A DNA stretch of 64,000 nucleotides from Microbacteriaceae bacterium VKM Ac-2854 (GTDB lineage: Bacteria; Actinomycetota; Actinomycetes; Actinomycetales; Microbacteriaceae): assembly GCA_013205085.1 (NCBI GenBank), contig JABMLH010000006.1, forward strand, positions 186,001 through 250,000. The letters run 5' to 3'. The notes under the pieces are model-generated. The model did not search any database, was not told where the DNA came from, and was given only the letters and a program-made list of their open reading frames with translations. The position numbers and the translations under genes are program-made. This document shows, piece by piece, positions 34,142-42,567 of the stretch (positions are counted from its first letter, which is position 1; each line of letters starts with the position of its first letter).

Positions 34142-36235
34142 TTACGCCGGCAGGGCCACCGATCGCAGAGCCCCGGCGCGCCCGCCCGCCTTCACAACCA
34201 CCATGATCTCGGGTTCGAGTCGACGACGCGCCAGGGAGACGCGACCGCCGAACCGACCGGCGTCGCCATCGACGGGGCGCAGGATGTGTCCGTCGGCCCA
34301 GACCTGCACGTCCCCGTGCGCCGCGTCGGAGCTCTGCACGTCGACCAGACTCACGTCCGAGAGCTGCACCTCGACGAGCCACGACCGGGCGTCGCGGCCG
34401 ACGGTCACAACGAACTCGGGCGGCACCGCCGAAGCCGCATCCACCTCCACATCCGCAGCCGCATCCACAGCCGCCCGCACATCCGCAGCCGCCGCACGGA
34501 TCCGGTTGCTCGGCAGCGTCGGCGTGAGGAAGGCGGGCTCGCGTCGCTTCGTCGCCTGCTCGAACGCGCCGGCCCGGTCCAGCAGCGCGTCGTCGCTGTA
34601 GGCGGGGCCGGCGAACGTCAGCCCGACGGGCATCTGGATGTCGGCCATGAACCCCATCGGCACGGTGACGGTGGGGATGCCGAGGTGACGGATCACCCGG
34701 TTGCCGTTCGAGTAGACGACGCCGTTGCGCGAGGCCGCCGCCAGGCTCTCCGGCCGCTCGAACAGGTCGTCGCGACCGACGTCGCCCGCCGCCGGGAACA
34801 CAACAAGATCCAGGCCCAGCCGCGTCAGCCATTCCTCGAAGTCGATCTCGCGTGCGCGTTCGAGGCCGCGCAGCAGTTCGGCGAGGCCCGGCACCGCGTC
34901 GTAATGCGCGGGGAGTCCCTCCTTCACCAGCTCCGCGAGCCGCTGCCAGTCGAAGCCGCCGCGCGCGCGGGTGATCCACACCGGCACCGGAGCGTCGCCG
35001 ACCGGGAAGACGGTGTCGCCGTCGACATCGGCCCACGAGTCCAGCGCCGGATCCGCGTTGTCGCGCAGAAAACCGTCCAGCGCCATCGCGGTGACGGTGC
35101 CGCCCTCCAGCGCCCGCCAGTTCGCCGGCACCAGACCGCGAGCGGGCAGACCCTGCGCGCCGGGCCGATCCTCCTCGTAGTTCGAGACGACCGGGAAGTC
35201 GACCTCGACCACCTCGGCCCCCAGCGCTCGCAGGTCCTCGGCCGCGCGCTCCCAGAGCAGACGCACGGCGGGGCGGATCACCGGCGGATCCAGCGGAATC
35301 GGATCCTCGCCGATGTACAGCTTCGGCACGCCGATCCGCAGCCCGTCCAGGCGATCGGGGCGCGGGCGGGCGATCGGATGCGGCAGCACGTCGCTCGGCG
35401 CAGGCAACGCCACCGCGCTCTGCTGCCGCCAGAAATCGCCCCGCGTCTCGGCATCCTCGACGGCGAGGGTGTCGAGCAGGAGCAGCAGATCCGCGACGCT
35501 GCGGGTGTGCGGCACAACGACATCGCACGTCGGCCGCAGCGGCCAGTTGCCGCGGATCGATAGCACCCCGCGCGAGGGCGTGTACGCCACGAGGCTGTTG
35601 TTCGACGCCGGCGAGCGGCCGGAGGACACGGTCTCCTCACCCATCCCGAATGCGCACAGGTTCGCGGCGACCGCGGTGCCCGATCCGCTGGAGGAGCCCG
35701 ACCCGTACGCCGCCGTGAGGTACTCGGGGTGGTACGGGCTGCGCGTGTAGTCGTACACCCCCGGCTGGATGCCGCCGGCGGCCATCGGCGGCATGTTGGT
35801 CTTGCCGAGCAGCACCGCACCGGCCGCGCGCAACTGGGTGACGGATGCCGCGTCATCAGAGGCGATCAGCCCGGCGAGGGCCGGGCTGCCGGAAGCGACG
35901 GTGAGCCCGGCGACCGTGTAGCTGTCCTTGACGGTGAAGGGGATGCCCTCGAGCGGTCCCGCCGCACCGCGACGGCGCCGCGCATCCGACGCCGCCGCGT
36001 TGTCGAGACAGCTGGGGTCGAGCACGGCGATCGCGTGCAGACAGAGTCCGGTGCGGTCGTAGTAGGCGATCCGGTTCAGGTAGGCGCAGACGAGATCGAC
36101 GCTGGTGATCTCGAACGCCGCGAGCGCGCGGAGCATCTCCGTAAGGCTCATCTCGACGATGTCGAGCTGCTCCGTGCTGCGCTGACTCGTGATTCGCTCA
36201 CTCGCACCGCTCGGGTCCATGTCGCTCGGGTCCAT
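34142..36235 (-). CDS. amidase-signature enzyme with a C-terminal extension
   Basis: 697 residues. The Ser-cisSer-Lys triad region is visible: Lys in GIPFTVKDSYT, the Gly/Ser-rich signature YGSGSSSGSGTAVAANLCAF, and the nucleophile in the following SSGRSPAS block. The amidase domain covers about residues 25-570. A further ~110 residues, opening with an Ala/Asp/Val-rich linker and then beta strands (FVVTVGRDARSWLVEVQLSD), are unusual for the family. Such enzymes hydrolyse small amides; substrate unknown. ATG 36235 lies behind GGGAGG; MDPSD/MDPSG at the start is a 15-bp duplication. The 206 bp between it and the sugar transferase show nothing else. Confidence 0.85.
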   Translation of the reverse strand: MDPSDMDPSGASERITSQRSTEQLDIVEMSLTEMLRALAAFEITSVDLVCAYLNRIAYYDRTGLCLHAIAVLDPSCLDNAAASDARRRRGAAGPLEGIPFTVKDSYTVAGLTVASGSPALAGLIASDDAASVTQLRAAGAVLLGKTNMPPMAAGGIQPGVYDYTRSPYHPEYLTAAYGSGSSSGSGTAVAANLCAFGMGEETVSSGRSPASNNSLVAYTPSRGVLSIRGNWPLRPTCDVVVPHTRSVADLLLLLDTLAVEDAETRGDFWRQQSAVALPAPSDVLPHPIARPRPDRLDGLRIGVPKLYIGEDPIPLDPPVIRPAVRLLWERAAEDLRALGAEVVEVDFPVVSNYEEDRPGAQGLPARGLVPANWRALEGGTVTAMALDGFLRDNADPALDSWADVDGDTVFPVGDAPVPVWITRARGGFDWQRLAELVKEGLPAHYDAVPGLAELLRGLERAREIDFEEWLTRLGLDLVVFPAAGDVGRDDLFERPESLAAASRNGVVYSNGNRVIRHLGIPTVTVPMGFMADIQMPVGLTFAGPAYSDDALLDRAGAFEQATKRREPAFLTPTLPSNRIRAAAADVRAAVDAAADVEVDAASAVPPEFVVTVGRDARSWLVEVQLSDVSLVDVQSSDAAHGDVQVWADGHILRPVDGDAGRFGGRVSLARRRLEPEIMVVVKAGGRAGALRSVALPA

Positions 36236-36374
36236 GCCGCCGCCTCCCGTTATCGTGCTCCCATTCTCATGCACCGAGTCCCCCGTTCCCCGACCCGCGG
36301 CCGCCGCCCCGGGCCCCGTCAACCCCGGGCGCCGATCCTTCCCGCCTTCGGATCCGCGTGCCTAAGCTGACGGC

Positions 36375-37088
36375 ATGAGCGGGCGGACCCGGGAGCAGCT
36401 GCTGGTGGAGACGTTCGTCGCCGTCGCGGACACGCTCGTGGAGGACTACGACGTGGTCACGCTGCTGCACGATCTGGTCGATCGCTGCGCGTCGATCTTC
36501 GAGGCCACCGACGTCGGCATCATCCTCGCCGCGCCGCAGCGCGAACTCGTCGTCGTCGCGTCGACGAGCGAGCGGACGCGGCTGATCGAACTGCTGCAGC
36601 TCTCGGGCGCGGGCGGCCCGTGTCTCGAGGCGTTCCAGACCGGGCGGATGGTGACGGCGAGCGATGCGGCGAGCATCGCGCAACGCTGGCCTGCGTTCGC
36701 AGCCCACGTCGACGGGTCCGGATATCAGTCGATGCAGGCCGTGCCGATGCGGCTGCGCGAGCAGACCATCGGCTCGCTCAACCTGTTCAATGATCGCCCC
36801 GGTCACCTCGGCGCCGACGACGCCGCCGCCGTGCAGGCGCTCGCCGATGTCGCCACCATCGGCATCCTGCACGAGCGCCTGCTGCGGGATGCGGTGGCGA
36901 CCCGGGCCCAGCTGCAGCATGCGCTGGTGTCGCGCGTGGTGATCGAGCAGGCCAAGGGCGTGGTCGCCCACCGGCGTCGGATCAGCCCGGACGAGGCGTT
37001 CCAGCTGCTGCGGCGCCGGGCACGATCGCACCAGGCCCGGCTCACCGACGTCGCGCAGGCCGTGATCGACGGCCTGATCACCGTGTGA
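36375..37088 (+). CDS. GAF-ANTAR transcription antitermination regulator
   Basis: 237 residues. GAF sensor domain at about residues 20-165 (VDRCASIFEATDVGIILAAP, GGPCLEAFQTGRMVTASDAA, VPMRLREQTIGSLNLF) and C-terminal ANTAR domain (LQHALVSRVVIEQAKGVVAH, DEAFQLLRRRARSHQ). ANTAR proteins bind paired RNA hairpins in leaders and prevent termination. The AxxxxxGxxM-type ANTAR core is conserved as EQAKGVV. A 17-bp array crosses its stop. Confidence 0.9.
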   Translation: MSGRTREQLLVETFVAVADTLVEDYDVVTLLHDLVDRCASIFEATDVGIILAAPQRELVVVASTSERTRLIELLQLSGAGGPCLEAFQTGRMVTASDAASIAQRWPAFAAHVDGSGYQSMQAVPMRLREQTIGSLNLFNDRPGHLGADDAAAVQALADVATIGILHERLLRDAVATRAQLQHALVSRVVIEQAKGVVAHRRRISPDEAFQLLRRRARSHQARLTDVAQAVIDGLITV

Positions 37089-37126
37089 CCGAGATCGCGG
37101 TGTGACCGAGGTCGCGGTGACGCGGG
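37076..37126. repeat. 17-bp x3 tandem array across a stop codon
   Basis: GATCACCGTGTGACCGA, GATCGCGGTGTGACCGA and a degenerate third copy. Unit 1 holds the last codons and TGA (37086-37088) of the GAF-ANTAR gene. Confidence 0.88.
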
Positions 37127-37255
37127 CGCAAGGCCTGCCGCGCGGCGGTCCGCGGTCGTAGCGTGGTGACTCAGCCGACGTCGGCCCAGCCGGCGTAGAC
37201 CGGCAGACGCGAACCAGCCGACGAAACCACAGCAGACGAAGACCAGAGGTGCACC

Positions 37256-37705
37256 GTGGCCGAGCAGGACCCGACAGACACACCCGACCAGGCGCACCGT
37301 CGCCCGGCCGGCGTCGACGACGCGACGGTCACCGCGCTGGGCAAGCTCTCGGAGGCGCTCGAGACCGTGGAGCACGCGCGCGGCCTGCTCTACGGCTTCC
37401 ACCGGCTGACGGGCGCGGCGGATCTCGCCGCCGGCGAGGCCGTCGAACTACTGCGGGAGGCCGGTCACGACACGCTCGCCGACCGCATCGACGAGGAGCT
37501 GATCGGCCGCAACGTGATCGAGGGCCGCTGGACGTTCCAGATCGTCGAGGAGTACAACGACGGCTACTACGCCACGTTCCGCGCGCTCGAACGCGAAGCG
37601 CGCGACTCCCTCGCCGCCGGACGCCGGCACCTGTTCGAGGCGGAGATGAAGGAGGACCGGCGTAGTCACGGCCGACGGCACCACGAGGCGCGGCCGGCGC
37701 AATGA
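37256..37705 (+). CDS. conserved hypothetical helical protein downstream of GAF-ANTAR
   Basis: 149 residues from GTG 37256. Mainly helical: ATVTALGKLSEALETVEHAR, then AAGEAVELLREAGHDTLADR and WTFQIVEEYNDGYYATFRAL, with a charged His/Arg-rich tail. I remember similar proteins as widespread in actinobacteria without a function. It is preceded by several CAGCCGACG-like repeats in the 167-bp gap. Confidence 0.65.
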   Translation: MAEQDPTDTPDQAHRRPAGVDDATVTALGKLSEALETVEHARGLLYGFHRLTGAADLAAGEAVELLREAGHDTLADRIDEELIGRNVIEGRWTFQIVEEYNDGYYATFRALEREARDSLAAGRRHLFEAEMKEDRRSHGRRHHEARPAQ

Positions 37706-37718
37706 CGCCCGAGCGCGT

Positions 37719-37754
37719 GCCCGGCTGATCCCAGCCGACTGACCACGGCCGGGC
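37719..37754. terminator. possible terminator between convergent genes
   Basis: GCCCGGC (37719-37725) pairs with GCCGGGC (37748-37754), with a nested GGCTG/CAGCC stem, in the 55-bp gap between two convergent genes. Confidence 0.5.
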
Positions 37755-37760
37755 GGGACC

Positions 37761-39092
37761 TCAATCGCGCCGGTAGACCTCGAGCAAGAAATCCGCCTCG
37801 CGGTGCTCGATCACCCGGGTCAGGCCCGACGCCGCGGCGAAGCTCCGATGCACCAGTTCCGGCTGCTGTCGGAAGTCGGGTTCCGGATGCAGCCAGTGGC
37901 ACAGCACGACCTCGCCGTCCGCCGGCAGCTCGCGCCCGACCCGCAGCGCGATGCGCAGCCACGCCTCTGGGTCGAGGTAGTAGCCCACCTCGGAGAGCAC
38001 GATCAGGTCGTGTTCTCCGGCCGGCCACGCGGCGGCCGCATCCCGTGCCTCGGCCCGCGCGTGCGGCATCGGCCGCAGGCGCTCCGAAGCAGCAGCGACC
38101 GCTCGCGGGGCGATGTCGACCGCGAGTAACTCGTCCGAGCGCTGCGCGAGCTCGACCGAGAGCACCCCGATCGAGCAACCGACCTCGAGGGCGCTGCGAT
38201 AACGCTCCCGGGTGAGCGCAGCGAGGGTGACGGCGCGCTTGCGCCGCTCGTACCAGCGGGTTGTGAAGCCCCACGGATCGGCGACGCGATGCAGCTCATC
38301 GAAGCGCGTCGCTGTTGGGTTCTCTGGCAGGTCTTCTGGCAGGAACAGGATCTCGCGCGACGAGTCGAAGTGCTCCAGGAACGCCGGAACCAGCACCGGA
38401 GCGGCGCCGGTGATCTGGCTCGAATACGCAGCCAGGGCGGCCGCCTTCCGTGCCCGGGCGGCGGCGGAGAGCGCGAACGTGCGCGCCCGCGACCACGGCA
38501 CGTCGCCGCCGGTGCCCCACTGCCAGAGCCAGATCGGGTACTCCAGCACCCGGCGCGCGATGCCGGCAGTGTTCCCCGCGGCGGTCCCGGCAGCGGTCCC
38601 GGAGGTGCTCCCGGCAGCGGTCCCCGTGACAGCGCCGCGCACCGCCTCCGCGAGCCGCCGATGGTCGCCGTGCCGATCGCCCTGCCACGTCACGAGCACG
38701 GATCGCGCGGGGAACCGTCCGAGGGTCCGCTCGACGGCCGCACCGAGCGCGGGCTCCACATCCTTCAGGCCCGCGTCCGGCAATCCGTAGAACTCGACCG
38801 TCGCGTCCGGGGCGAGGATGCGCAACGCCGCGATCGCCTCGCCGCGGCGCACCGCCGTCGAGGCCGCGTCGTGGCCGCTGGTGGCGAGGACGAGGTGGAT
38901 ACCCACTCCCGCGTCGGCGAGGCCGGCGAGGAGCCCGCCGACTCCGAGGGTCTCGTCATCCGGATGCGCGGCGAACACGATGACCCCGGAGGAGAAGGCG
39001 TCGGCGGCGAGCGCCCGCGCGTCGGACCAGCGTGGATCGGCGCGCCACGCGGCGGCCGGCGTGACGGTGCGGGTCGCGTCGAAGCCCGCCAT
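37761..39092 (-). CDS. bifunctional PIG-L deacetylase / class I methyltransferase
   Basis: 443 residues. The N-terminal PIG-L (LmbE) domain carries FAAHPDDETLGVGGLLAGLA (zinc-binding AHPDD) and the second His region WQGDRHGDHRRLAEA. The C-terminal NodS-like SAM methyltransferase domain begins near residue 250 with LEVGCSIGVLSVELAQRSDE (motif I) and LIVLSEVGYYLD (motif IV). A 12-bp x5 in-frame array (38566-38625) encodes the GTAAG-rich loop of the deacetylase. Its ATG overlaps the upstream stop as TGATG. The fusion next to an acyl-CoA dehydrogenase-like gene and a glycosyltransferase is a combination I recall from other genomes. Confidence 0.88.
   Translation of the reverse strand: MAGFDATRTVTPAAAWRADPRWSDARALAADAFSSGVIVFAAHPDDETLGVGGLLAGLADAGVGIHLVLATSGHDAASTAVRRGEAIAALRILAPDATVEFYGLPDAGLKDVEPALGAAVERTLGRFPARSVLVTWQGDRHGDHRRLAEAVRGAVTGTAAGSTSGTAAGTAAGNTAGIARRVLEYPIWLWQWGTGGDVPWSRARTFALSAAARARKAAALAAYSSQITGAAPVLVPAFLEHFDSSREILFLPEDLPENPTATRFDELHRVADPWGFTTRWYERRKRAVTLAALTRERYRSALEVGCSIGVLSVELAQRSDELLAVDIAPRAVAAASERLRPMPHARAEARDAAAAWPAGEHDLIVLSEVGYYLDPEAWLRIALRVGRELPADGEVVLCHWLHPEPDFRQQPELVHRSFAAASGLTRVIEHREADFLLEVYRRD
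38566..38625. repeat. 12-bp x5 in-frame coding array
   Basis: Five degenerate 12-bp units (for example GCAGCGGTCCCG) encode a Gly/Thr/Ala/Ser loop after the HGDHRRLAE segment of the PIG-L domain. Confidence 0.82.
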
Positions 39093-40117
39093 CACGGCCC
39101 CGCGGGCGAGGTCAGCTGCGGATTCGCCGCGCTCGGATCCGCGGCGACGGCGCGGGCGAGAGTGCGCGCGAGGGAAGCGTCATCACGACCGCGGTGGTAC
39201 TGGGCCGCGTACAGGGCGAGGTCGGCCGTGCGGCGCGCGTACTCGGCGTCGAAGACAGCCGGCCCCGGCCCGAGCACGTCCTGGCAGGCGGAGAGCACCT
39301 CGGCCACCGCGTCCGCGACCACCCCGCGGACGCGATGCGCCCTGATCGATTCGGTGTCTCGATCCGTCGGCCCGGTGGCGGCACGGTCGATCGCCGAGGC
39401 GGCGGCCGCGAGCGACTCGGCGGCCGTCGCCATCGCGCGATGAGCCCGGCCGATCCGCGCGAGCGCCAGGGTGTCCGATGTCGATGCGGTCCGCTCGAGC
39501 AGCCGCTGCAGCAGCGGTCGGGCGCCGCCCCACCAGCACGCCGCGACGCCGATGCCGCCCCAGGCGAAACCGGGCCGGCGCAGGTACCAACCGGGCTCGC
39601 CCACCGGCACGGCCTCCGCGCGGTCGAAACGCACCGGCGAGCTCACGACCGCGGTGAGTCCGCGCGCGTGCCACGGAACATCGGTGACCGTCGCCGTCGC
39701 TCGGCGCAGCTCGACGGCGAAGAGGCCGCGCCGCTCGTCATCGACCCAGGCCGTGACGAGGGCGGAGTCGAGCGCGCCCGCGAGCGAGCACCACGGCTTC
39801 ACGCCCGACAGGGTGCCGTCGGGCCCGAGCTGCAGACGCGAACCGGGCGCCTCCGCGGCGAAGACGCCCCAGCTGCCCTCCCCCGCCGGCAGGCCGGCCT
39901 CGGCGAGGATCGCGAGCGCATCGAGGTGCGGCTCGACGACGCGGGCGGTACTGACGTCGCGCTCGGCGATCGCCGCGAACACCCGCAGCCGGGCGAGCGT
40001 GTCGACCCCGGGTCGCGGAACCCGCGGACCGAGACGGGCGGCTGCGGCCAGCACGCTCGCGACGTCGGGACCGGCCGAGGCGATCTCGTCGGCGAGCGCC
40101 GCCTCGTGCTCCTGCAT
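39092..40117 (-). CDS. acyl-CoA dehydrogenase-like flavoprotein
   Basis: 341 residues, shorter than the usual 380. The middle barrel (GSWGVFAAEAPGSRLQL, LSGVKPWCSLAGALDSALVT) and the C-terminal four-helix bundle (IGRAHRAMATAAESLAAAAS, and LGPGPAVFDAEYARRTADLA) are recognisable. The usual C-terminal catalytic Glu segment is not obvious. It is translationally coupled to the PIG-L/methyltransferase gene and diverges from a family 2 glycosyltransferase; together they look like one small biosynthetic or sugar-lipid modifying cluster. Substrate unknown. Confidence 0.8.
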   Translation of the reverse strand: MQEHEAALADEIASAGPDVASVLAAAARLGPRVPRPGVDTLARLRVFAAIAERDVSTARVVEPHLDALAILAEAGLPAGEGSWGVFAAEAPGSRLQLGPDGTLSGVKPWCSLAGALDSALVTAWVDDERRGLFAVELRRATATVTDVPWHARGLTAVVSSPVRFDRAEAVPVGEPGWYLRRPGFAWGGIGVAACWWGGARPLLQRLLERTASTSDTLALARIGRAHRAMATAAESLAAAASAIDRAATGPTDRDTESIRAHRVRGVVADAVAEVLSACQDVLGPGPAVFDAEYARRTADLALYAAQYHRGRDDASLARTLARAVAADPSAANPQLTSPAGP

Positions 40118-40158
40118 CCCCTCACGCTAGGGCAGCCACCGGCTCCGGCCGCCCGGGT

Positions 40159-40294
40159 TGACAGCGTTCAGGCCGACAGCGCTCGGCTTGACAGCGCTCG
40201 GCTTCACAGCGCTGGGCTTCACAGCGCTGGGCTTCACAGCGCTCGGCTTGACAGCGCTCGTCTTCGTCGGCGGGCTGTCCGTCGGCGGGCTGTC
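40159..40294. repeat. 15-bp x7 plus 15-bp x2 arrays in a divergent promoter region
   Basis: Seven units related to TGACAGCGCTCGGCT occupy 40159-40263, followed by two exact copies of CGTCGGCGGGCTGTC at 40265-40294. Together they make up most of the 218-bp gap between the acyl-CoA dehydrogenase-like and glycosyltransferase genes, leaving little other promoter space. Confidence 0.92.
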
Positions 40295-40335
40295 AAGCAC
40301 CCGCCGCGGATCGAGTCGAACCGTAGGCTCGGACG

Positions 40336-41100
40336 ATGCCAGCGGACGTGCGCCCCAGCGAGATCCCGATCCGGGACGTCTCCGTCGTCATCCCCGCCCG
40401 CGACGAAGGGGACACCCTGCACGCGTGCCTGACCGCGGTCGTCGCGGCGATCGACGACGTCCGCCGCGCGGATCCGACACTCGCGGTGCGGGTGGTCCTC
40501 GTGCTGGACCGGTGCACCGACGACAGCGCCCGCGTCGCCGCCCGCTTCGCGCCGGTGATCGCGATCGAGGCGGATGCAGGCTCCGTCGGCGCCGCCCGCG
40601 CTCTCGGCATCGCGGCCGCGGAACAGGCCGCACCCGACGCCGCCGGTCACTGGATCGCCAACACCGACGCGGACTCGATCGTGCCGCCGCACTGGTTGAG
40701 CACGCAGCTGCGGGAGGCCGCCGAGGGCTGCGACGTCTGGGTCGGCACCGTGACTCCGGTGCTCGACGAGCTCGACCCCGAGCGTCGAGCCGCGTGGATC
40801 CGCACGCATCCGCCCGGCGCCTCGGTCGGGCACGTGCACGGCGCGAACCTCGGCTTCCGCGCCACGAGCTACCGCGACGCCGGCGGATTCGAGCACCTTC
40901 CGGAGCACGAGGACGTCCGCCTGGTGGAACGCGCGGCCCGAGCGGGCGCCCGCATCGCCGCATCCGATGCCGCCGCGGTGCTCACCTCGGCTCGACTGCG
41001 CGGCCGGACCCCGGGCGGATACGCCGGCTATCTCGCCGATCTCACGGTCGATCTCACCGCCGATCTCACCGCCGATCTCACCGCCGTCAGCGCCTCGTAG
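40336..41100 (+). CDS. family 2 glycosyltransferase of the PIG-L cluster
   Basis: 254 residues. GT-A fold start VSVVIPARDEGDTLHACLTA, nucleotide-metal motif ANTDADSIVP (DxD as DAD), and the acceptor side EHEDVRLVERA (ED motif). No membrane segment. The last 20 residues are a 12-bp repeat (DLTV/DLTA). It faces away from the dehydrogenase gene and probably shares the control region with it. Sugar donor unknown. Confidence 0.87.
   Translation: MPADVRPSEIPIRDVSVVIPARDEGDTLHACLTAVVAAIDDVRRADPTLAVRVVLVLDRCTDDSARVAARFAPVIAIEADAGSVGAARALGIAAAEQAAPDAAGHWIANTDADSIVPPHWLSTQLREAAEGCDVWVGTVTPVLDELDPERRAAWIRTHPPGASVGHVHGANLGFRATSYRDAGGFEHLPEHEDVRLVERAARAGARIAASDAAAVLTSARLRGRTPGGYAGYLADLTVDLTADLTADLTAVSAS
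41036..41092. repeat. 12-bp x4 in-frame array at the 3' end of the glycosyltransferase
   Basis: GATCTCACCGCC-type units encode DLTV-DLTA-DLTA-DLTA immediately before the C-terminal VSAS and the stop. Confidence 0.88.
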
Positions 41101-41119
41101 CGGCCGGCTGGATGCGGGT

Positions 41120-41161
41120 CAGACCGATCCCGTGTGTGATCAGACCGCTCCCGTGTGTGAA
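41120..41161. repeat. 21-bp x2 tandem duplication
   Basis: Two 21-bp copies (41120-41140 and 41141-41161) opening with CAGACCG and sharing CCCGTGTGTGA, in the 192-bp gap before the dehydrogenase gene. The rest of that gap shows nothing notable. Confidence 0.85.
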
Positions 41162-41292
41162 ATGTCGGTCGGACCCGCCGCATCCTGCGCACCCCCGCAC
41201 CATCTGGCAAGCCCCTCACCCGGGCCGGGCGTTCAGGCGATGGTGGGAGCGGACGCCGCCACCGGGCGGCGCTCCGAACGAGAGGACAGCCC

Positions 41293-42474
41293 ATGAAGGC
41301 CGTTACCTGGCAGGGCAAGCGCACGATCCGGGTCGACGAGGTCGAGGATCCGCGGATCCAGGAGCCCACCGACGCGATCATCCGGATCACCTCGACCGCG
41401 ATCTGCGGATCGGACCTGCACCTCTACGAGCTGTTCGGCCCATTCCTGGACGCGGGCGACATCCTCGGGCACGAGTCGATGGGCGTCGTCGAGGCGATCG
41501 GGGCCGAGGTCACCGAGGTCGCCGTCGGCGACCGCGTCGTCGTGCCGTTCACCATCGCCTGCGGGCACTGCTTCATGTGCCAGCGCGGCCTGCAATCGCA
41601 GTGCGAGACCACCCAGGTGCGCGAGTACAACAGCGGCGCCACGCTCTACGGCTACACCAAGCTGTACGGGCAGGTTCCCGGCGGCCAGGCGGAGCGACTG
41701 CGCATCCACCTCGCCGACGCCAACCTGATCCGCGTCGGCAGCGAGCTGCCCGACGAGCGCTACCTGTTCCTCAGCGACATCCTGCCCACGGCCTGGCAGG
41801 GCGTGGAGTACGCGGAGATCCCCGACGGCGGATCCGTCGTCGTCTTCGGGCTCGGACCGGTCGGTCAGTTCGCCGCCCGCATCGCGAAGCATCGCGGCTT
41901 CGAGGTCGTCGCGATCGACCCGGTGCCGGAACGGCGCGCGATGGCGCAGCGGCACGGCATCGACGCCGTCGACGCGACCGACGACGTGGTCGAGCGGCTG
42001 CGCGAACGCTTCGACGGCCGCGGGCCGGACGCCGTCATCGACGCGGTCGGGATGGAGGCGCACGGCTCACCCGTCGCCGCAGTCGCGCAGGCGGTCACCG
42101 GCATCCTGCCCAAACCGCTGGCGCGCGCCATGATGCAGACCGCCGGCGTCGACCGGCTCACCGTGCTGCACAACTCCCTCGATCTCGTGCGGCGCGGCGG
42201 CACCGTCTCGCTCAGCGGCGTCTACGGCGGCGAGGCCGACCCGATGCCCATGATGTCGATGTTCGACAAGCAGGTCACGCTGCGGATGGGGCAGTGCAAC
42301 GTGCGCCGCTGGATCGACGCGATCCTGCCGCTCGTCGAGGATCCGGCCGATCCGCTGGGCACCGAAGACCTCGTGACGCACCACGTCGGAATCGACGAGG
42401 CGCCCGCGATGTACGAGATCTTCCAGAAGAAGCAGGACGGCTGCATCAAGGTGGTGCTGCACCCGGGCAGCTAG
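41293..42474 (+). CDS. zinc-dependent alcohol dehydrogenase (FdhA-like MDR)
   Basis: 393 residues. Catalytic zinc site: Cys and Asp in ICGSDLHLYE, then GHESMGVVEAIG; structural zinc loop CGHCFMCQRGLQSQC; cofactor motif VFGLGPVGQFAARI. The length and the LFLSDILPTAWQGVEYAE segment fit the glutathione-independent formaldehyde dehydrogenase-like subgroup of medium-chain dehydrogenases. In Gram-positive bacteria this group is found with many alcohols and aldehydes, so the substrate is open. A 14-15 bp array runs across the stop. Confidence 0.9.
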   Translation: MKAVTWQGKRTIRVDEVEDPRIQEPTDAIIRITSTAICGSDLHLYELFGPFLDAGDILGHESMGVVEAIGAEVTEVAVGDRVVVPFTIACGHCFMCQRGLQSQCETTQVREYNSGATLYGYTKLYGQVPGGQAERLRIHLADANLIRVGSELPDERYLFLSDILPTAWQGVEYAEIPDGGSVVVFGLGPVGQFAARIAKHRGFEVVAIDPVPERRAMAQRHGIDAVDATDDVVERLRERFDGRGPDAVIDAVGMEAHGSPVAAVAQAVTGILPKPLARAMMQTAGVDRLTVLHNSLDLVRRGGTVSLSGVYGGEADPMPMMSMFDKQVTLRMGQCNVRRWIDAILPLVEDPADPLGTEDLVTHHVGIDEAPAMYEIFQKKQDGCIKVVLHPGS

Positions 42475-42519
42475 ATCCCGGCAGCGAGGGTCCGGCAGCG
42501 AGATCCGGCGCAGCGGATC
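42463..42519. repeat. 14-15 bp x4 tandem array across a stop codon
   Basis: CCGGGCAGCTAGATC, CCGGCAGCGAGGGT, CCGGCAGCGAGATC and a fourth degenerate unit. The TAG in unit 1 (42472-42474) is the dehydrogenase stop. Confidence 0.85.
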
Positions 42520-42567
42520 GGGTGTCAAGCCCTCACCCTCGGTGGCCCGGTCGCCTTGACTCGCAGC

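Noticed and set aside
30375-34601. A 1408-codon open frame on the plus strand, and other very long frames such as 40158-43016 plus
   Set aside because: They run antisense or out of frame to well-supported genes (sigma factor, sugar transferase, amidase, dehydrogenase), encode Arg/Pro/Gly-rich nonsense and only exist because stops are rare at this GC content.
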